A stretch of DNA of 64,000 nt from contig NC_091131.1 in assembly GCF_040183065.1 (NCBI RefSeq), forward strand, positions 15,827,800-15,891,799, written 5' to 3'. Source of the stretch: Periplaneta americana (lineage: Eukaryota > Arthropoda > Insecta > Blattodea > Blattidae). Shown one piece after another: positions 1 to 10,194 of the stretch. The translations under genes were made by a program, and so were the position numbers. Each line of letters opens with the position of its first letter. Positions within the stretch are counted from its first letter, which is position 1. A model generated the notes under the pieces. The model was given only the letters and a program-made list of their open reading frames with translations. It was not told the origin of the DNA and did no database searches.

Positions 1-574
1 TATAAATATGAGGAGGTTTATCTCAAGGTTTAATGGGTTTAATTTTCATAGGCTTCATGTAGGCTCCAAAACCAAACATTCGTAAATGACTGGTTCCCAT
101 CTCATGTTGACAGCAGTATTCACTATCAGAATTTTAGGTAATATGAAATGAAAACATCAAATATTAGGAAAGTGCGTAAAAGTTTTATTCATTATAATTT
201 GAAATAATACGTTACTACAATATTTGACAATGATTCACAACAGCATACTGCAAAGAGATGCAATACAGAGATGAAATAATACGCCTCCAGATGTAGTCGT
301 CTGTTGTGGCAACTACAAACACTCCATTTCCGAAAGTGGGCACCTGTAAGACAGAATTATTCATCATTTCTTATACCAGGAATATTACTAGAATATTATT
401 GAATTTGGTTCAGGAGAGCAGTGGGTACAATATTGTACATTGACCTCTCAGAAGGAAATAAAATTATTTTACATTAGCATCGGGCAAAATGGAAAGAATG
501 GCAAGGATATTACCTAACTTGCAATCACGGCTTTCAGCTCCTATATTGATATTATGTATTTTCTTTACATGTAA
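1..574. other. No gene recognised
   Basis: AT-rich DNA with stops in all frames and no family, repeat or splice structure I recognise. An open frame that starts near its right edge runs into the element that follows and has no coding character. Confidence 0.4.
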
Positions 575-736
575 TACAGGGTTTCCGAGAATGAATGGTG
601 GGGTTTACCGAGTTCACTGTCAAACATGTATTATGTGTAATGGACTGAAGATGCTTGTACTTAGTTCAGTAACTCAAACATTGTTGCGTCCTGTGTTCAG
701 AGTCCTCAGAAGTCCGTTCCATGCTGTAGTCTACAC

Positions 737-1941
737 CAGCGTTTCTCAAACTTTTTTGAAGTGGGGACCACTTTTTTAAGTTAGAACAGTTCCGCGGACC
801 ACCTTACTCTTGTTCCATTCGAAAGCAAATTTAGGCTATAATTTTTGTAGCATATTTTAATACCAGTTTATTTATATTTTAAAATAAAATTAATTAATTA
901 ATTATAATACTTTGTAATTATATTTTTTTTGTAGCCAATCACAAGTAACTTATAACAGATTCTGTGCATTGTTGATTCATCGCTTGCCTGTTAGCAGTTG
1001 GTTGTTTGAAATCCTTTTTATGTGGTACACGCAGTAGTTGTCCATGTCTCTGTTAAATAGTGTCCATTATAAATAATGGAAAATGCCTTCGATCCTGATT
1101 TTTCATAAGAAAGTAACATGATAATACGCTTCATTTAGGCAGTGATAATAGTTCTGAAGCTGTGTGTGAAGAAATATATTAATTATAGTGCCATTGAATC
1201 CTAGTGGTAGCTATTTAAAGAAAAAATACTTTCGTAAATATGACAAGAGTTATTTGGAACTTGGATTTACTTGGTGTGGCAATGAGAGTGAACCAAAACC
1301 TCGGTGCGTTGTTGGTTACGAAGTGCTTTCAAACGAGTGTATGAAACCCGCGAAATTGAAACGGCACTTAGAGACGAAACACGCAAGTGTACAAAGAAAC
1401 CTGTCGGATTTTAAAATAGATGGAATCTAAAATTTCCTATCGTCATCTGAAAAAGCAAATAAAAATATTAATAATAAACATGACCGATTTTCAACAAGTA
1501 AAGATGCAATTTGTCACGTTCTATTATTGGTGTACGACGTACAGTACGTGCCCATTTCAATGTGCAGACTGGGTGTCGGTACTTTGGTCCTCTGTTATAC
1601 ATTCGGGTGGTCCCTGGCTGGGTTACAGGCTCGGCGCCAGATATGCAGGGAAAACATGGCGAGAAACGCCACGTTCATAGTGCTTCAAATCCCTCTTTTG
1701 TTGCTGAGAGGAGTGGGGAAGTGTGTAGACGGGTAGGGTAGGAAATTTCATAAAATATTAGTACTGAGAGAAAAAGTGAAAGGCGATTGCTATGTGTCAT
1801 TTCAAAACTCTGAGATTTTCAGCTATAGTGTGTTACGCAATTCGTTTGAATTTTATTTTTTCTTCTGTCAATTTTTAAGGACCACAAGGGCAGAACTCGA
1901 GGACCACAGGTGGTCCGCGGATCATAGTTTGAGAAACGCTG
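737..1941 (+). mobile_element. hAT-family DNA transposon relic
   Basis: The ends are CAGCGTTTCTCAAAC and its inverse, the classic hAT form (CAG...CTG). They are flanked by 8-bp duplications GTCTACAC (729-736) and GTCTAGAC (1942-1949), one mismatch apart. The 1.2-kb interior holds a BED-finger fragment and no complete transposase. It is inserted in the older inverted-repeat element at 575-2146. Confidence 0.85.
1188..1430 (+). pseudogene. BED zinc-finger fragment of a hAT transposase
   Basis: An 80-codon open stretch inside the hAT relic. It shows the N-terminal BED-like pattern of ZBED/hAT transposases: K.YF.KYD.SYL.LGFTW, then CVVGYEVLSNE, MKP.KLKRHLETKH and a basic linker. The usual C-x-x-C pair reads CVVG, so the second zinc ligand is lost, while the histidine pair RHLETKH is kept. 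The catalytic region is missing; reading continues only in broken frames. This is a dead fragment, not a host gene. Confidence 0.75.
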
Positions 1942-2146
1942 GTCTAGACACTTAGGTATTCCTGTGGGCTGAAATTGAATTTCGCGTAAACGTCTGTCGT
2001 ACTGGTAATGATAATCATATTGGCATTTACTAACGTTATTTGAAAACTGTTTGAGTTACTGAACTAATCACAAGGATCTTCAAAACAAAATACATGCTTC
2101 ACAGTGAACTCATAAAACCCCACCATTGTTTCTTGGAAACCCTGTG

Positions 2147-2885
2147 TATTCTTTACCTGCCTCTTTCTTTTTTCCATCAGGCTACATAAAAGGGGGAACT
2201 TATTTATCACTAGTAGCTTGTGCACCGGTAGCTAGTAGGCCTAACTGATTTCCCTACTTGAAATTCTTGTTGGATATCGACGATTTTCTACTAATAGAGA
2301 TTAGCTACTTTTCGATACAATATCGATGCAATTTGCATAGTTGTTGAGTTAGTTACTAATTTCGTTAAAATAGTTTCGTTGTCCTCGTTAGTGTTGCGGC
2401 TATCATGTTGGACGTTGGAGCCATTGTTCACGGGTCCAAATCCCGCCGATTGCAAGGATTTCTTTCTTCGAGAGATAATCAAAGCTACGGGTAACGTGTC
2501 GTAGATTGACGCAGCGTAAAAGAATTCTATCCTCTTAAGTTGCTTCCAGGAAAAACTTGTCGACTATTTCTCTTCCACTGTGAAATTTGGGGTAGCATAG
2601 TGACCTCATAGCAGTGTGGTCTAATTGGGGATGAGTTTGCCGCAGTGCTCACTACCTCCCGCCTCATTCTAGCCATGTATCAGTTTGATAATGAAATAAA
2701 GATCACTAGACAAATATCTTTTCATCATTTGTTGCCTCCATCAACCAATCAGTGAGTCAGTCATTCAAATGAATGAATGAATGATTGAATGAATGAATGA
2801 ATGAATGATTGAATGATTGAATGAATGAATGAATCAGTCCAGTCAGTCAGTGAAGGTAGATAGATGAATTTATTCAGCAATATTA
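2147..2885. other. No gene; contains a (GAAT)n microsatellite
   Basis: No coding region recognised. An imperfect GAAT/GATT tetranucleotide array occupies about 2768-2835. Confidence 0.5.
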
Positions 2886-2887
2886 TA

Positions 2888-3864
2888 CAGGGACATCACT
2901 TTATTTTTACCAACATTTTTAACATTAACCTGGCTATACTCGGAAACACTGTTGCCCCCTTCCATTACAGGAGTTTGATGTTACTAGTGCAATATGTAAA
3001 CAAATCATTTTACTAGGTATAGGAGGAGAGAAAAGTAGTGTATCCATTTATGTTGTAGGGAAATACGATATTACGATTTTCAGTTTGACCAACACTTTTA
3101 CGGAATTTATCAAAATACAGTAGAGTAGTAACATTTTTTTTTTCAAAAACTCAACTTTTTAGGCGGCTATGTTCGTTATGTAATGTCTACTTTATTTAGC
3201 ATATTAATTATTGATGTTAACATACAATATAGAGAGTGCATTTAAATTGAGGGGGTCATAAGTAAAGGGCTGTAAGTGCACTTAAGTTACTTTTGAGAAA
3301 ATGGGGTTTACATATTTAAGCTTTCGTAAAACGGGTGAAATTTTTATTTAAATTTTAATGTGTGATGCGATTAAAATATCCCTTTGCCACTAAAATTTTA
3401 GATACTTTAGCTTACACTGGATGCACTTAACTCATGTTATTACAAATGTCACTAGCATTCCTTTGCTTCTAGCCACCTCAATTCAAAAAAAGCTAATCTG
3501 AATTTTTAAACAAGTTGCTGAAAATGGTTGCCGTTCATTACTATGCAGGCTTCAATTCTTTACGCATATTATTAAAAACATTTTGAAGCATATTCTCTGA
3601 AATTGAATTTATCGTTTCTTGAATATAATTTTTAGTACGATTTTATTAATATAGGTTCTTTCTTCTATAGAAAACGCAACCATATTTCTGAAACACACTA
3701 TACACTGCAGTGTTTACTTCACTGCTTGAAGACTTCGAATGCAACAGCGGCCGTAAGTTTGTGTGTCTGACGGGAGCAAGGACATTAGTGAAGGGGTGAG
3801 AGTGAAGTACATTCAGAAATGCAGATACAATAAAAATGCAAGTAAAAATAAAATGATGTCCCTG
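2888..3864. mobile_element. Non-autonomous TA-target DNA transposon, copy 1
   Basis: Inverted ends CAGGGACATCA(C/T)TTTATTTTTAC at both borders, flanked by TA. The left subterminal block (AACATTAACCTGGCTATAC) recurs at the right end of the copy at 23017-24122, so the two copies lie in opposite orientation. No transposase. The TA target suggests Tc1/mariner kinship, which is inference. Confidence 0.75.
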
Positions 3865-3992
3865 TACATACCGATGCACTACAATATCAGAATTTGCCCT
3901 TATATCCAGTGCACGGGTCTTTTGACCGTACGTGCTAGTGCCAGTGAAGATGAAGGTGAATGGAGGGGAAATAAACTGAAATGTATACGAAT

Positions 3993-5086
3993 AGGGATAT
4001 CCTGAACTACCACCAACAGATAGCGCACGTGTACTTTGAGGGATGCGCTTTGCGTGTGCGTTTGTTTTTCGGTATGTAAACATTGAGGATATACGTAGTG
4101 TATTAGTATATTAAACACTCTTGAAAAAACTCAAAATGCCAAATTTTTGTTATATTCCTACATGTAAAACCAGGGAAAGCTTTTTGTCTACATTCAGGTC
4201 CCGAAATATTCTGAATATATGCTTTAAACCTTAAAAAAAAAAAAAATAACGAATTAAATTGCACCTCGAAAGTGCTAGCTATTAAATAAAAGTAACTATT
4301 TCAAGTAAGGAATTGCTGGCAACAGTTTAATTTTGGAGAAGGGAAAAGAAAAATTAATAAAAACATATGCAACCTCGACAGCGAGCTACGTTAGCTTAGT
4401 TGTAGCAGTAGTTGTAGGAGTCTCCGAAGTTTATGCCTGCAGTAAACTCTCTATTAACTGGGATGTTCATTGTCCAGGGCGATCCGTAGTGAAATCCATT
4501 TCGTGAATGTTTTTAATGTACTGTAGACTGTTTTAAATTCAAATTTTCAAAATCATCCTACATAGTATTCAAAATTGCATGTCCTTAATATACAAAATAG
4601 ACTAATAATCATGATACTACTGCGATCATATTACATCAACCTATCGAACCTAACTACGGTACTTAAATACCAATGATTAAAGAGGGCAATATTCACCTTC
4701 GACATAGTTCCTTTTTTTTTATTCGTGCACCTCGTTCTCAAAGTTCTCGTTTAGGTTCATGAACATTCAATTTACTCGTACCAATATTCTGCATACTGCA
4801 GATTTCCCCACCCATCTCGGGGAATCGCTCAATATTATACAGATTTAGGCCTATGCTATTATTTATTGTAAATGAAATTAAATTATGAGGTAAGAAAATA
4901 CTGAATTATATTAAATTATACTAGGTTATACAAAATAATTGTAAATATAATTTTGACACGCACAGGAAACCAACAAATGGGAAACATAATCAATTATAGC
5001 ATATGGCATAATATACCCTACAACATGTTGCGCCGCATGGAACGCTCCTGCCATCTAACGGTAAAGCTTCGCTTAAGATATCCCTG
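3993..5086 (+). mobile_element. P-like DNA transposon relic
   Basis: The ends form short inverted repeats AGGGATATC...GATATCCCT, resembling the CA(G)GGATATC type seen in P-element kin. A short THAP-like N-terminus lies inside on the same strand. Target duplications are unclear and the body carries no further transposase. Confidence 0.45.
4136..4234 (+). pseudogene. THAP-like N-terminal fragment
   Basis: A short frame starts MPNFCYIPTCKTRESFLSTF, matching the start of a THAP zinc finger (M-P-x-x-C-x(4)-C, then F/FP). It ends after 32 residues, before the second C..H pair. THAP domains sit at the N-terminus of P-element transposases, which agrees with the surrounding ends. Only the first fifth of a domain is visible. 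Confidence 0.4.
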
Positions 5087-5128
5087 TACATTTCCTTGCA
5101 AGAATTCTGGGAGTCAATGAGTTCTTAC

Positions 5129-5357
5129 CTGTACTATTACCAATGGAAATACTTTTGAGGCATGGACTTGATGAAAGTCGCGTGTGCATTGGTTAAGTGG
5201 ACCGAGACGTGCGCTAGTTGGGCCGCGGGAAAGGCGGTCTCGGCCGGGGACACGGCCACGGTGGGTGGGCCGGTCTCTTGCGCGGGAAGGGAACCTCGCG
5301 CTTCTGTGGGATTGTCGCCTGCTGCACTGCCGCGGCCCTCTTTCTGCGTACCGCCCA
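5129..5357 (-). CDS. Exon 2 of a cationic proline-rich secreted peptide gene (locus B, distal mature exon)
   Basis: Coding part 5357-5214, 47 residues then TAG. The acceptor is strong (gtcgtttttgttacag) and phase 0 gives an open frame starting WAVRRKRAAAVQQAT and ending PCPRPRPPFPRPN. RRKR is a perfect furin motif (R-x-K/R-R) at residues 4-7. The roughly 40 residues after it hold about 13 prolines and many Arg/Lys, with one Trp and one Cys. The exon is much richer in G+C than its surroundings. Eighty-odd bases after the stop is a strong donor (ACAG/GTAAGA at 5129), so the transcript may continue into a 3' untranslated exon. The exon has no signal peptide; the nearest upstream minus-strand signal exon is 17422-17541, whose phase-0 donor fits. 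It resembles proline-rich antimicrobial peptides such as bactenecin or PR-39 in composition only. Longer frames through the island in other phases lack the splice fit. Confidence 0.6.
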
Positions 5358-5593
5358 CTGTAACAAAAACGACTTCTATCATTTCGAGTCTGCCACACAA
5401 CATTACAGAATAGGTATTTAAAATATCGTGCCCGTCAAGTTTTATGCAAGTTTTTGAGCATTAGTTTCTGAACCGATTTTTGTGTACGTGATGCATATTT
5501 CTCAACGTCTGAAGGTCCTTTTTGGTCTTTAAATGAATACTTCGATACGGGAACTGTCGTTTTTCAATTTTTTCTCTCTAAAATCTACATTAA

Positions 5594-6774
5594 GGTATAT
5601 GTACACCTTTACATACAGAAAATTTTGTTTTGTATAATTTTGCTCTGTAAAATTTTTATACAATTAAGAATGGTACCAGAAAGAGAATGAAGTGAACAGA
5701 TCGCTTAAAATTATGTCTAAATTGTTTATAAAAATTATTTTGTTTATAATTTTGACATACAACTTCAAACATGATAGCTCATGCAGTTTTTAAGTTAGAC
5801 CCACAGTTTTTTCACTGTTTTATAGCTAAAACTATTCTTTAGTGCCTGACATAGAGCTATTTTTTTATTTTTATTTACATTAATTAAATATTACCATATA
5901 TGTAACTTACAATAATATTTTATGTTGCATAAATCGTGTAAAAAGTCCATAGATAATTATTAATTATATTAATGTTATTTTACTCATTGTCAGGCACTGG
6001 GCGACATTTCAAGCTTCAAAATGACACCAATATCTTCTTGGTATCACCATATTTAGCTGAGATATCATATTTGAAAGAATTAAATATTCTAAAATTACTA
6101 TTTACAGGAAATGAGCCACAAACTTTCAGAGCCTAGAAGACTGCATCATCATATGTCACCCCTTAAGCAGCTTCATGTCTGTCCAGTTTCAGCTTCTTTC
6201 TGCCTCTCAAATACCTCTTCCTTGTTTTAACTTCAGGTGTTGAATGCTTTTTTTTTTTTTTTTGGCATTTTTGTCCCTATTTCCATTGATGCAACAAATC
6301 CTGCGATGGTGCTTGTCCCAGGGTTTATTCCCATCCTCCTCAGAATTTTAATTTATACTTTTGGACTCTTATTAAAATGACGTACATCACTGACACACAA
6401 ATTTACAGTTTTATGACTAACAGTAAAAGATTATAAATTACTTCATTATGTAAAAAAGTTTTTTCAATCTAATGATCATGTCCAGATATCTATGCATCTA
6501 TTTTGGGACTAGAAAGAAGTTTATTTTATAAGAAATTCTGGACGAGGGGATTGACTGCTACGAAGATCACTCCAAAAGTAATGCACTCCAAAAGTAAGTG
6601 ACTGTGGCTGATGGCGCAGCATTTTGGAAAATGGGACTTATCTGAAAAACCATAAGGCATAAATCGAAAATTTTTTATATCAAATTAAAGGGGAGAAAAT
6701 TCTCTATTAAAATAGTTACATTTTGAAAATTCTAATTTTTCATCTTTTTTGCGTTTTGTGGGTGTACATATACC
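5594..6774. mobile_element. Non-autonomous TTAA-target transposon (Kolobok/piggyBac-type)
   Basis: Inverted ends GGTATATGTACACC...GGTGTACATATACC sit exactly between two TTAA tetranucleotides (5590-5593 and 6775-6778). TTAA duplication with G-initial ends favours Kolobok over piggyBac. The interior is AT-rich and noncoding. Around 6570-6600 it holds a mariner-end-like CACTCCAAAAGTAATGCA duplicated in part. It lies in the putative intron of peptide locus B. Confidence 0.75.
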
Positions 6775-6835
6775 TTAATTGACCATAAAAGTAGAAAATA
6801 TACTATTGTTTTTAAGCTATGCGAAATGATGTTGA

Positions 6836-6837
6836 TG

Positions 6838-6878
<41 letters not shown>

Positions 6879-6955
6879 TTAAAAATAATTTATTTATTTA
6901 TACTGGCAGAGTTAAGGCCATAGGGCCTTCTCTTACACTCTGCCACGTGACAAAT
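6836..6955 (-). repeat. (AAT)n microsatellite joined to a LINE 3' tail
   Basis: An AAT trinucleotide run is followed by GGCAGAGTTAAGGCCATAG and GGCCTTCTCTTACACTCTGCC. This is the reverse complement of the LINE 3' tail also seen at 18.8, 33.3, 36.7 and 58.9 kb. Confidence 0.7.
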
Positions 6956-7319
6956 TATACAAGGAGTGAAAATTTAACAAAAAGTTAAAGAATAGTATAC
7001 TAACATATTGCAAAAAATAATAGCATAACAAAATCGATACTAAACAATATGAAAATAATACCATAATAGGAAAAAGAAAGTAAAATACAGATCTATAGAT
7101 TGGAATATAATAAAAGCAAATCAGTTTGTAGGGGTCTACAGATAGTTAACAGGGAAGCACGTAAGGAAGGATGCAACAAATAGAATGTAATAAAATATAA
7201 TTTAAAAAATGCAAAATTTAAATAGAATCAACAATAAAAAGGACACGATGATAAATTCATCTCGCGATCAAGAGAACAAAAAGAAAAAAAAGTAATAGAA
7301 GAAAATATATATTTTTACA
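6956..7319. other. No gene recognised
   Basis: A/T-rich sequence, probably the decayed 3' region of the LINE at 6.84-6.95 kb. No open frame or recognisable domain. Confidence 0.4.
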
Positions 7320-7936
7320 AAACTATCATAGAAAAAAGGGCTTATAAGGGAAAGGAATCTGAATTGACCACACACATACAACACTACCGAAAATGTCGAA
7401 AAAATTCCACAAATTGTGCATGATCATCGATGCATCACGATCAGAGAAATTGCTGACATCGTCAACATGTAATTTGGAGAGGTACAAATGATCCTCATGT
7501 CCACATCCAAATGGATGTTCTGTAAGGACAATGCGCCAACCCACAGCAACACGCCACAACACCCGTAACAAGATGGTCGTCGTTCCTTACCCCCTCCACC
7601 TGATTTGGCCGCCTGCTACTCCTTTTTGTTTCCGAAGATAAAATTCAAGCTAAAGGGTCGCCGTTTTGGCACTACGGAAGAGATTCAACACGAATAACAG
7701 AAGGTGCTTGACAGGCTTCAAGAACGTGACTTCCAGGAGGGATTCCAAAAATGACAGACGCGCTGGGATCAGTGTATAGCTGCCCAAGGGGACTACTTTG
7801 ACAGCCAAATTTAAATCGGGTAATTTTATTTCCATTTATGAGACAGGTCTCAGAATTTAATGATCACATCTGGTAATTATACCTAGTCCCCTCTACAAAT
7901 CCTAAGAGTTTGTACAGGGAATTTCGAAACACCCAG
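7320..7936 (+). pseudogene. mariner transposase relic with large internal deletion
   Basis: Plus-strand translation gives mariner pieces: IVHDHRCITIREIADIVNM (helix-turn-helix), DNAPTHSNTPQ (catalytic HDNA-PAH region), then RWDQCIAAQGDYFDS near the C-terminus. Most of the catalytic core between the HTH and DNAP is deleted, and several stops interrupt the frames. The right end (tttcgaaacaccc) is interrupted by the element starting at 7937. Confidence 0.75.
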
Positions 7937-8727
7937 CATGGATAAATATATAATAGGATGCGAAACTGCGGTCAGCACCATCTGGCGGCGGGGGGCTGAA
8001 ATAAGATGATCAGCGCCCAACGTCATAGGTGGTGAACATTAGAACTACATGTTGGGTACATTACCCAGAGTTCTGTATTTATCCGTTCGAGATATTGCTC
8101 GAGGAAACGAGATGGCAGACAGAAACTTGCTAATAAGTGAACATAAAGTGATACGTGTGTGTATAAGCAGTGTATGTTAAACAGTGATGTTTATGGACGT
8201 TGTAAAAATAGTGTTGTTGAATGTAGTGTAAAGTAATAGTAATATAATAAATTGAACTATCTAAGTAGTTCTTGCAGACTTTTCCATTGTGCTGTACAAT
8301 AAATACCCAAAGAATACAATCCCAATTATCTAACCTTTTGCTTTATTTTTTGTCTCTGTCTGGTTATATTTTAATTGGATAGTGTAAAATAGATCGTCTC
8401 TTTTATCTTCCTGTTGGCTCCGGTAAGAATTTTCAGTAGAAGATGCTGTGAGGAATAAAAATGTAAATGTTTTATTTTAAATTGGGTTAGTTTTGTATAT
8501 CGATGAGGGTGGGAGGGAACACTTTCTGCACAGTTTAATATTTTCGTCACCAGATGCTCTGCTAAATGCATGGAGTAATTACTCTTTTCGCTGCTTGGTG
8601 CGCTGCTAGATGTAATAACGCCCCTCCCCCCAACAGGTGGCAGCAAGATCAATTTCTACAACAGCGCCTATAGTATGTGTTACGGGAAACTCAATAAGTT
8701 TCGCATCCTATTATATATTCATCCATG
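7937..8727. mobile_element. 791-bp non-autonomous transposon with 7-bp target duplication
   Basis: Ends CATGGAT(A/G)AATATATAATAGG and inverse, about 30 bp, extending through GATGCGAAACT. Flanked by perfect CACCCAG (7930-7936 and 8728-8734). It is inserted in the mariner relic's right end and is itself bordered by a LINE. No coding sequence. Confidence 0.85.
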
Positions 8728-8740
8728 CACCCAGTATGTA

Positions 8741-9723
8741 CTTACTTACTTACTTATTGGCTTTTAAGGAACTCGGAGGTTCATTGCCGCCCTCACATAA
8801 GCCCGCCATTGATCCCTATCCTGAGCAAGATCAATCCAGTCTCTACCATCATATCCCACCTCCCTCAAATCCATTTTAATATTATCTTCCCATCTACGTC
8901 TCGGCCTCCCCAAAGGTCTTTTTCCCGCCAGCCTCCCAACTAACACTCTATATGCATTTCTGGATTCGCCCATACGTGCTACATGCCCTGCCCATCTCAA
9001 GCGTCTCGATTTAATGTTCCTAATTATGTCAGGTGAAGAATACAATGCGTGCAGCTCTGCGTTGTGTAACTTTCTCCATGCAAATATAACTTCATCCCTC
9101 TTAGCCCCAAACATTTTCCTAAGAACCTTATTCTCAAACATTCTTAATCTCTGTTCCTTTCTCAAAGTGAGAGTCCAAGCTTCACAAACATATAGAACAA
9201 CCGGTAATATAACTGTTTTTTAAATTCTAACTTTCAGATTTTTTGACAGCAGACTAGATGACAAAAGCTTCTCAACCGAATAATAACAGGCATTTCCCAT
9301 ATTTATTCTGCGTTTAATTGCCTCCTGAGTGTCATTTATATTTGTTACTGTTGCTCCAAGATATTTGAATTTTTGCACCTCTTCGAAAGATAAATCTCCA
9401 ATTTTTATATTTCCATTTCGTACAATATTCTCGTCACGAGACATAATTATATACTTAGTCTTTTCGGGATTTACTTCCAACCCTATCGCTTTACTTGCTT
9501 CAAGTAAAATTTCCGTGTTTTCCCTAATCATTTGTGGATTTTCTCCTAACATATTCACGTCATCCGCATAGACAAGAAACTGATGTAACCCGTTCAATTC
9601 CAAACCCTCTGTGTTATCCTGAACTTTCCTAATGGCATATCTAGAGCGAAGTTAAAAAGTAGAGGTGACAATGCATCTCCCTGCTCCAGCCCGCAGTGAA
9701 TTGGAAAAGCATCAGGTAGAAAC
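8741..9723 (-). mobile_element. 5'-truncated LINE with reverse transcriptase 3' half
   Basis: Flanked by a 14-bp duplication GCACCCAGTATGTA (8727-8740 and 9724-9737). Minus-strand translation runs from [18 protein letters not shown] (the YADD catalytic motif of RT motif C) through [12 protein letters not shown] and [14 protein letters not shown] to the C-terminal RRLRWAGHVARMGESRNAYR and MNLRVP. It ends in an AAGT repeat tail at 8741-8758. Only the 3' part of an endonuclease/RT open frame remains, broken by frameshifts. Same family as 13392, 25885, 39475 and 53012. Confidence 0.9.
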
Positions 9724-9867
9724 GCACCCAGTATGTATTAGAACTAAATTAATTTGTAGTTTTGAAAACGAAAGCCCCGAGAGAATGAACTTGAGTGATT
9801 CTGACAAGGCTGGAGCCTCTGCTACACTCCGGACAGCGTGTAGTAATGGGTATACGAGGGAACTCAC

Positions 9868-10165
9868 CAACTCGTCACGACATCACCCTGGGTCTAAACC
9901 GCGGCCGCTGCGGCAGGGGGGGCAGGGGACGCGACGGCTTCCGCCTCGGAAAGTCCGGGTAGGGCAGCGGAGGCTGGAACGGCTGCGGCTCCTCTGGCTC
10001 GGGCAGGGGCTTCCCTGGCCTCGAGGGCGGCGTCTTCTTAGGCGGTGGCCTTCGCTTGGGCTTGGGCGACAGCAGCACTCTGCGCAGTTTGGTCGCCGAG
10101 CGCTTTAGAGCTCCCCCCAGTGTCCTGAACCACCTGGCGGCGCGCGTGAAACGACGCTGCTGGCC
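9868..10165 (-). CDS. Exon 2 of a cationic proline-rich secreted peptide gene (locus B, proximal mature exon)
   Basis: Coding part 10165-9875, 96 residues then TGA. The phase-0 acceptor (gagcgtcaacttccag) opens with GQQRRFTRAARWFRTLGGAL. A minimal furin site RFTR precedes AARWFRT. Next comes a basic amphipathic segment to about residue 35 (LKRSATKLRRVLL), then a Pro-rich tail (KPKRRPPPKKTPPSRP ... PQRPRFRPRVMS) with about 25 prolines in all. It is a clear paralogue of 60750-60986: ARW[FM]RT, then RS..KLR at like spacing, then an Arg/Pro tail. Both other frames stop within the exon. The nearest signal exon is 17422-17541, phase-compatible across a 7.3-kb intron. A good donor (TTG/GTGAGT, 9868) lies just past the stop. 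GC-rich, unlike its surroundings. A role as antimicrobial or other extracellular cationic peptide is inference from composition and precursor layout. Confidence 0.7.
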
Positions 10166-10194
10166 CTGGAAGTTGACGCTCACATTGAGAATAA

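Larger units (their letters stand above)
575..2146. mobile_element. Non-autonomous DNA transposon with ~100-bp inverted ends, split by a hAT insertion
   Basis: The left arm (575 to about 728) and the right arm (about 1950 to 2146) are imperfect inverted repeats. Both begin ACAGGGTTTCC and share AATGGTGGGGTTT, GAGTTCACTGT and TTAGTTCAGTAACTCAAACA in opposite orientation. Without the inserted hAT the element is about 350 bp. It has no coding capacity. The target duplication could not be fixed and the superfamily is unknown. Confidence 0.7.

Noticed and set aside
3646-4083. 145-codon minus-strand frame
   Set aside because: Runs across the end of one transposon and the start of another; no family match.
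5162-5421. Alternative frames on both strands through the GC-rich island
   Set aside because: They ignore the clear minus-strand acceptor; only phase 0 yields the basic, proline-rich frame with a furin site.
9665-10108. 147-codon plus-strand frame
   Set aside because: Shadow of the LINE end and of the minus-strand peptide exon.
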